Source: Yponomeuta sedellus | Taxonomy: Eukaryota > Arthropoda > Insecta > Lepidoptera > Yponomeutidae | DNA length: 64,000 nt | Direction: 5' to 3' | Assembly: GCA_934045075.1 (NCBI GenBank) | Contig: OW203725.1 | Span: 434,001 to 498,000, forward strand | Shown: piece after piece, positions 60,325 through 64,000 of the stretch | Layout: each line of letters starts with the position of its first letter | How positions within the stretch are numbered: the first letter of the stretch is position 1 | Translations under genes and position numbers: made by a program | Notes under the pieces: model-generated | Database searches by the model: none | Told to the model about the DNA's origin: nothing | Seen by the model: only the letters and a program-made list of their open reading frames with translations

Positions 60325-60777
60325 GGTGTGGCAAAAGAAGCAAGAAAGTAGAATTAATGCAGTGGAAATTAGGTCCTCGAAAAGTATGTGTAGTGTTACT
60401 TTGAATGACAGGATACGCAATAGTCTGATTAGAGAACGTTTTGGACTGAAGGAGGATGCAATGACTAGAATTCAGAAAGGAATGTTGCGTTGCTTTGGAC
60501 ATGCGGAGAGGATGAAGGAGGAAAGATTGACGAAACAAATATATATTGCGAATGTGAATGGAAGGGCTGGTAAGGGACGTCCCAGGCGTACATACATCGA
60601 TCCAATAGGGGATGTATTAGCAAAGGGAACGATAAAAAGTACCTGGAACCGGCATGCGTGCATGCAAAGACTTATGAACGTTGATGAAGGAAAGTTGATC
60701 TGTCAGGATCGTGGCAAGTGGCAGTCCCTGGTCTATGTCTACCCCTCTGGGATACAGGCGTGAGGTTATATATGTAT
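60325..60777 (+). pseudogene. LINE-T polymerase C-terminus, longest copy
   Basis: 145 codons open (60326-60763): SKMCSVTLNDRIRNSLIRER, MTRIQKGMLRCFGHAERMKE, ERLTKQIYIANVNGRAGKGR, PRRTYIDPIGDVLAKGTIKS, then RHACMQRLMNVDEGKLICQD and SGIQA, stop. It lies C-terminal to the catalytic part of a non-LTR reverse transcriptase. The RT core and endonuclease are absent, so it is dead. Ends GAGGTTATATATGTATG (short tail). Confidence 0.8.
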
Positions 60778-61276
60778 GTAAAATAAAAATATTTGTTGTT
60801 GCCCTTGGTGCTGAGGTGGTAGAGACTTCTTCATTAGACTTTTATCAAGAGCGAGGAACATTCCCTGTTTTTGAAAGAATTCTAGTTATACCTAAATATG
60901 TATTTGGGCATCATAGTTTAGTTTTCATATTTGGTATTCAGTCAGATTTCAGATCACTACGTCCTACCATAAGAGCGTATGAATATATCTTTAGTCAGTG
61001 TACATATAAAAACCTGTACCCAATAAACGTCACATGCATTTAAATGATTTAAAATATATAAAAAAGTTTATACGCTTTTACTTAAAAAAAAACTAAAACA
61101 AAAGACACAATTATCACACGTACTTTAATAATATGTCAGATGTATAATTAAGAGTCGCTTTTACCGTGCCGTTTATTTTTATGCAAATAATATAAACGGG
61201 ACGCGTGACCTCGGATAGTTGCATCGGATAGGACCTCAGATGTTTTACAAGTAATGATTCTTTTTATGGATTTCAA
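60778..61276. other. AT-rich spacer
   Basis: Nothing recognised. Confidence 0.3.
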
Positions 61277-61288
61277 AATGAAATGTGT

Positions 61289-61385
61289 TTAAAAACCTAT
61301 TTAGAGGCTAAAAATTTCACCCATGCCGGGATTCGAACCCGCAACCTCTGGCTATCCGTGCCAGCGCTCTACCAATTGAGCCAAT
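61289..61385 (-). mobile_element. tSINE-1 core, left end of the composite
   Basis: From TTAAAAACC through the tRNA-like core, interrupted at GAGCCAATG, where F sequence begins (ACCAGGTTTCGCTC). Confidence 0.85.
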
Positions 61386-61472
61386 GACCAGGTTTCGCTC
61401 CGATTCGCAGAGCTCAATCATGGTGAGCAGAGACGAAGCTCGCGTCGTCGGTTGCTCGTCTCACACTGCGGA
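61386..61472 (-). repeat. Element F fragment
   Basis: Minus strand AGCAACCGACGACGCGAGCT, CATGATTGAGCTCTGCGAAT and GGAGCGAAACCTGGT, matching 50500-50565. Truncated at both ends and joined to tSINE-1 without spacer. Confidence 0.75.
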
Positions 61473-61673
61473 CCCATGGACCCTTTGTTCCCTTTTATGG
61501 ACCTGTATGTGTGTATGATGTGAGTGAGTGAATTAAAAAGTGAGTAACTGTATGTGCGTGTATGTATTATGAAGAGGATTTCTACATGCTTGAGGAGGCG
61601 GGAGGAGAGGGAATCAGAGGTTTATGGAGTGGAGATCTTATGTTTTATGATGAATTTGAGTGAGTACATATTT

Positions 61674-61735
61674 TAAAAACCTATTTAAAGGCTAAAAATT
61701 TATTATTATTATTATTATTATTATTTATTTACTTC
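61674..61735 (-). repeat. tSINE-1 tail scrap next to TTA repeat
   Basis: ATTTTAAAAACCTATTTAAA, GGCTAAAAATT, then TTATTATTA repeated to about 61727. On the minus strand the TAA repeat would be the 3' tail of the LINE whose RT ORF lies at 61812-63089. Confidence 0.7.
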
Positions 61736-61811
61736 AGATGAAACATCCATAAATAGTTAGTATTTGACTTAGACTAAGTATGTTAGTGAAATTAGAGGAA
61801 CAATTCCGAAA

Positions 61812-63089
61812 CTATTTTACATGCACCTTTATATGATGCTTCCAAAAGGGGCTATCAGCCTTATTGCTAAGTGCTTTAAGGATGCTATTTGGACTGCCGC
61901 AAGCTCTGCTCAGCATGGAAGCCACCCGTTTCCGTATGATGGCGACAAAGCCGTCAACACGGGCTTCGGCAAACATTCCCGAAGCACTACAGAGTCGCGG
62001 CAGTCCCAACATCATCCTAAATACATTATTGTATTGTACCCGAAGGGCATTGAAGGCCCGCTGCGTATAGCTAAACCACAAACCGCAGGTGTAAAGCGAC
62101 TGGCAGTAAGCCTTAAAAAGGGCTATCTTAACCCAACTCGTACATCTGGCAAATCTGCGGGACAGCATATTACAGCGGACCGCCAACGCCCTCCTCTCAC
62201 GGTCAATATCCAAGTCATCTACCAGCCGCTCAGTGACCACGTGACCCAGGTACTTAAACTTCGACACTCTAGTGAGCGACGACCCACACAGTCTAAGTGC
62301 CGGCACCTCAGTTGGAACTTTAGCGCCAGACACGAAGACCATGTACTCGCTCTTTTTAGTGTTGTACCTAAGTCCATGAGCATTCGCATAAGATTCACAG
62401 ACAGATAACATTTTACGCATAGCATTAATCGAGGGACTCAGTAGGACCATATCATCCGCGTAACTTATATTGTTGATAATTTGCCTGTCAACAGAGCATC
62501 CGACATTGGTACTAACAAGTTCCTCGATCAGTCCATTGATATATAGGTTGAAAAGTTTAGGAGAGCTTAGTCCACCCTGTCGAACTCCACACTTCAGCCT
62601 ATATACTTGTGAATACGAGTCCGCCCATCTAACTGTGTTTGTCTGATTTTGATACCAATATTTAAACAGTGAGATCAGTTGAGATGGAAAAGCTGATTCA
62701 TTAGACAATTTTCGCCACAAGATATCATAATTAACAGTATCAAATGCTTTTGATAAATCCAAAAAGCATGCATAAATGTTCGTTTTTCTGTCAGTATAGT
62801 ACTTGACAGTCTGCTTGAGACAAAAAATGGCACTCTCAGTAGACAAGCCGGCTCTGAAACCAAACTGAGCGTCATGGAGCGATAGGTGCTTGTCCAACCG
62901 ACGCTCAAGCAGACTATCAAGCACCTTGGCGATTGTGGTAGCAAGCGAAATAGGCCTATAATTGCTAGCGTCTGATATATCACCAGTTTTGTTTTTTATT
63001 ACCGGTACAACAATTGTTTTCATCAGACTGTCAGGAAGATGGGAGTGTACAATGCACAAGTTTAGAAACATACTCAGCACTCTAGCCAA
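61812..63089 (-). pseudogene. Non-LTR reverse transcriptase, 5'-truncated LINE
   Basis: 425 codons open, no internal stop: KTIVVPVIKNKTGDISDASN, YRPISLATTIAKVLDSLLER, CFLDLSKAFDTVNYDIL, GVRQGGLSSPKLFNLYING, ISYADDMVLL (catalytic Asp pair present), YLGHVVTERL, then a C-terminal region with RMMLGLPRLCSASGMFAEAR. A full LINE polymerase would be preceded by an endonuclease; that and the first RT motifs are missing, since the frame opens inside RT. It ends in a roughly 75-bp UTR and a TAA-repeat tail. A different clade from the 42-46 kb LINE (RQGG rather than PQSS). Recent, as the frame is undamaged. Confidence 0.85.
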
Positions 63090-63129
63090 ATGAAAGCCTG
63101 CATATTGAAGGTGTTCAATACTAAGACAG

Positions 63130-63396
63130 TCATGTCCCGGTACTCGAACCCGCGAACTCTGGCTAACCGTGCCAGCGCTCTCCCAACTGAGCTAATGGGC
63201 GACTCACCGGCATCAGTGAAATTTCGAACCTCTTTACACTATTCTCTGTATTACGTAGAGGCAGCGACATCTATCTTAAGCAATTTGCCATAGGATAGCC
63301 AGAGGTTGCGGGTTCGAATCCCGGCACGGGTGAAATTTTTAGCCTCTAAATAGGTTTTTAAATTTGTCCTTAGCGCATTAAAAATAAAAATAGTAT
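63130..63396. mobile_element. tSINE-1, inverted pair forming the right end of the composite
   Basis: 63130-63295 minus: core from GTACCGGGACATG through the anticodon to the 5' part, ending near GGCAAATTGC. 63296-63396 plus: AGGATAGCCAGAGG, GGTTCGAATCCCGG, GCCTCTAAATAGGTTTTTA and a tail shortened by deletion (GTCCTTAGCGCATTAAAAAT). The right part provides the 3' terminus next to the TSD. Confidence 0.8.
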
Positions 63397-63408
63397 AATG
63401 AAATGTGT

Positions 63409-64000
63409 GTTGAAAAAACAAAAAAATACGCATGTACTTAAACTATGTAATTTATTTTTGGAAAAATAAATGTATTGCGTGTTGTGATCACCTGTTTGTA
63501 GATAGTACACTACAATCTTGTTTTGTAACACTCATATTCTTAACTGAAATGTCATAGTGTAACTTTCGGATTGGTGATTCTAAAATAAATAAAACATAAA
63601 AAGAAACGGCTTGATGTTATGTTTTATTGATGATGATATAAACCCCTTGTGTGTCCCCACTGCTGGGGCACGGGTGTTCTGTTTCATCTAAATGAAATTT
63701 AAAATTAAATTATTTACAATGGTAAAGAAATTTCATTGAGAGTTGATACGTATAAAAATCGAATGATAATGTGTTTTAGTATTATCCATTCTGGTAATTA
63801 AATTAATTTTAATGTATATAATATACTATTAACTGATTATATAATTTTTTACTCTATGTACTAAGTTGCTCTGCCGTTTACCGGTAAAATTACACTGTAC
63901 TGTAAAATATCAGAATGTAACACCTTACATAACTGTAATTTAAGGCAATAAATGATTGAATTGAATTGCTTATAAATAAAATTAAGAATCGCTGCACCGT
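63409..64000. other. AT-rich end of the window
   Basis: At 63638-63680 a 5S-SINE 3' scrap (minus; CGTGCCCCAGCAGTGGGGAC). At 63945-63970 GGCAATAAATGATTGAATTG, AATTGC resembles a LINE 3' end with a polyadenylation signal and ATTGA-repeat tail. Otherwise unassigned. Confidence 0.45.

Larger units (their letters stand above)
61289..63396. mobile_element. 2.1-kb composite insertion bracketed by a 12-bp TSD
   Basis: AATGAAATGTGT occurs at 61277-61288 and 63397-63408, exactly at the outer edges of tSINE-1 sequence on both sides. Inside, from left: minus-strand tSINE-1 core; element F piece; about 200 bp of unknown sequence with a TGTGTGTATG-like part; a tSINE-1 tail scrap; a TTA repeat; the LINE RT ORF (minus); a minus-strand tSINE-1 core and 5' part (63130-63295); then plus-strand core and long tail ending AGTATA. 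It is either one chimeric retro-insertion or a 5'-inverted tSINE-1 later invaded by other elements. Confidence 0.65.

Overview
Animal nuclear DNA, most likely from a moth or butterfly. The window is AT-rich with short GC-rich islands and is packed with short interspersed elements. The LINE remnants and the SINE types (tRNA-headed and 5S rRNA-headed) are of the kinds I associate with lepidopteran genomes. No bacterial features, no convincing host protein-coding exon and no genuine tRNA or rRNA gene were found. It reads as a gene-poor intergenic or intronic stretch that has been hit repeatedly by transposons. All family assignments are by eye. The working names used below are mine: tSINE-1 (tRNA-like core followed by the motif GCCTCTAAATAGGTTTTTA), tSINE-2, tSINE-3, tSINE-4, 5S-SINE, LINE-T (3' tail of TATG repeats), LINE-J, RTE-like, MITE-1/2/3 and element F.

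Layout. 0-13 kb: LINE-T ends, 5S-SINEs, two tSINE-3 and two tSINE-4 copies, MITE-1 (one single copy and one tandem pair), a TSD-flanked palindrome (7.3 kb), a palindromic tSINE-1 (7.8 kb), a head-to-tail tSINE-1 dimer (11.9 kb) and three LINE 3' ends side by side (12.2-13.0 kb). 13-33 kb: a full tSINE-2, a tSINE-1 nested in LINE-T, a broken THAP-domain exon (17.3 kb), an F foldback (24.6 kb), an RTE deletion derivative (26.5 kb) and a run of rearranged tSINE-1 copies. 33-41 kb: LINE-T, MITEs, 5S-SINEs and a roughly 260-bp CATA microsatellite. 41.35-46.85 kb: an apparently complete non-LTR retrotransposon with two intact overlapping ORFs, preceded by a tandemly duplicated 146-bp block and carrying a tSINE-1 in its 3' UTR. 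47-64 kb: more SINEs, a second CATA array, an F copy with a GC-rich ORF, several tSINE-1 dimers and inversions, and a 2.1-kb composite insertion containing a second reverse transcriptase ORF (61.8-63.1 kb).

The genes present are retrotransposon genes. The 42.2-46.4 kb LINE encodes a coiled-coil/SGNH-like ORF1 protein and an endonuclease plus reverse transcriptase. Enzymes of this kind presumably copied the SINEs, whose retroposition is shown directly by target-site duplications (TSDs) of 6-14 bp around many copies.

The main unexpected signal is tSINE-1. It occurs repeatedly as 5'-inverted, partly palindromic insertions (at least six simple copies with 8-12 bp TSDs and one with an imperfect TSD). 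These share one internal breakpoint at a U-run, and three turn around at the anticodon stem-loop. It also occurs as head-to-tail dimers with a period of about 303 bp. This suggests an unusual reverse-transcription mode (twin priming and/or snap-back cDNA) and a multimeric template.
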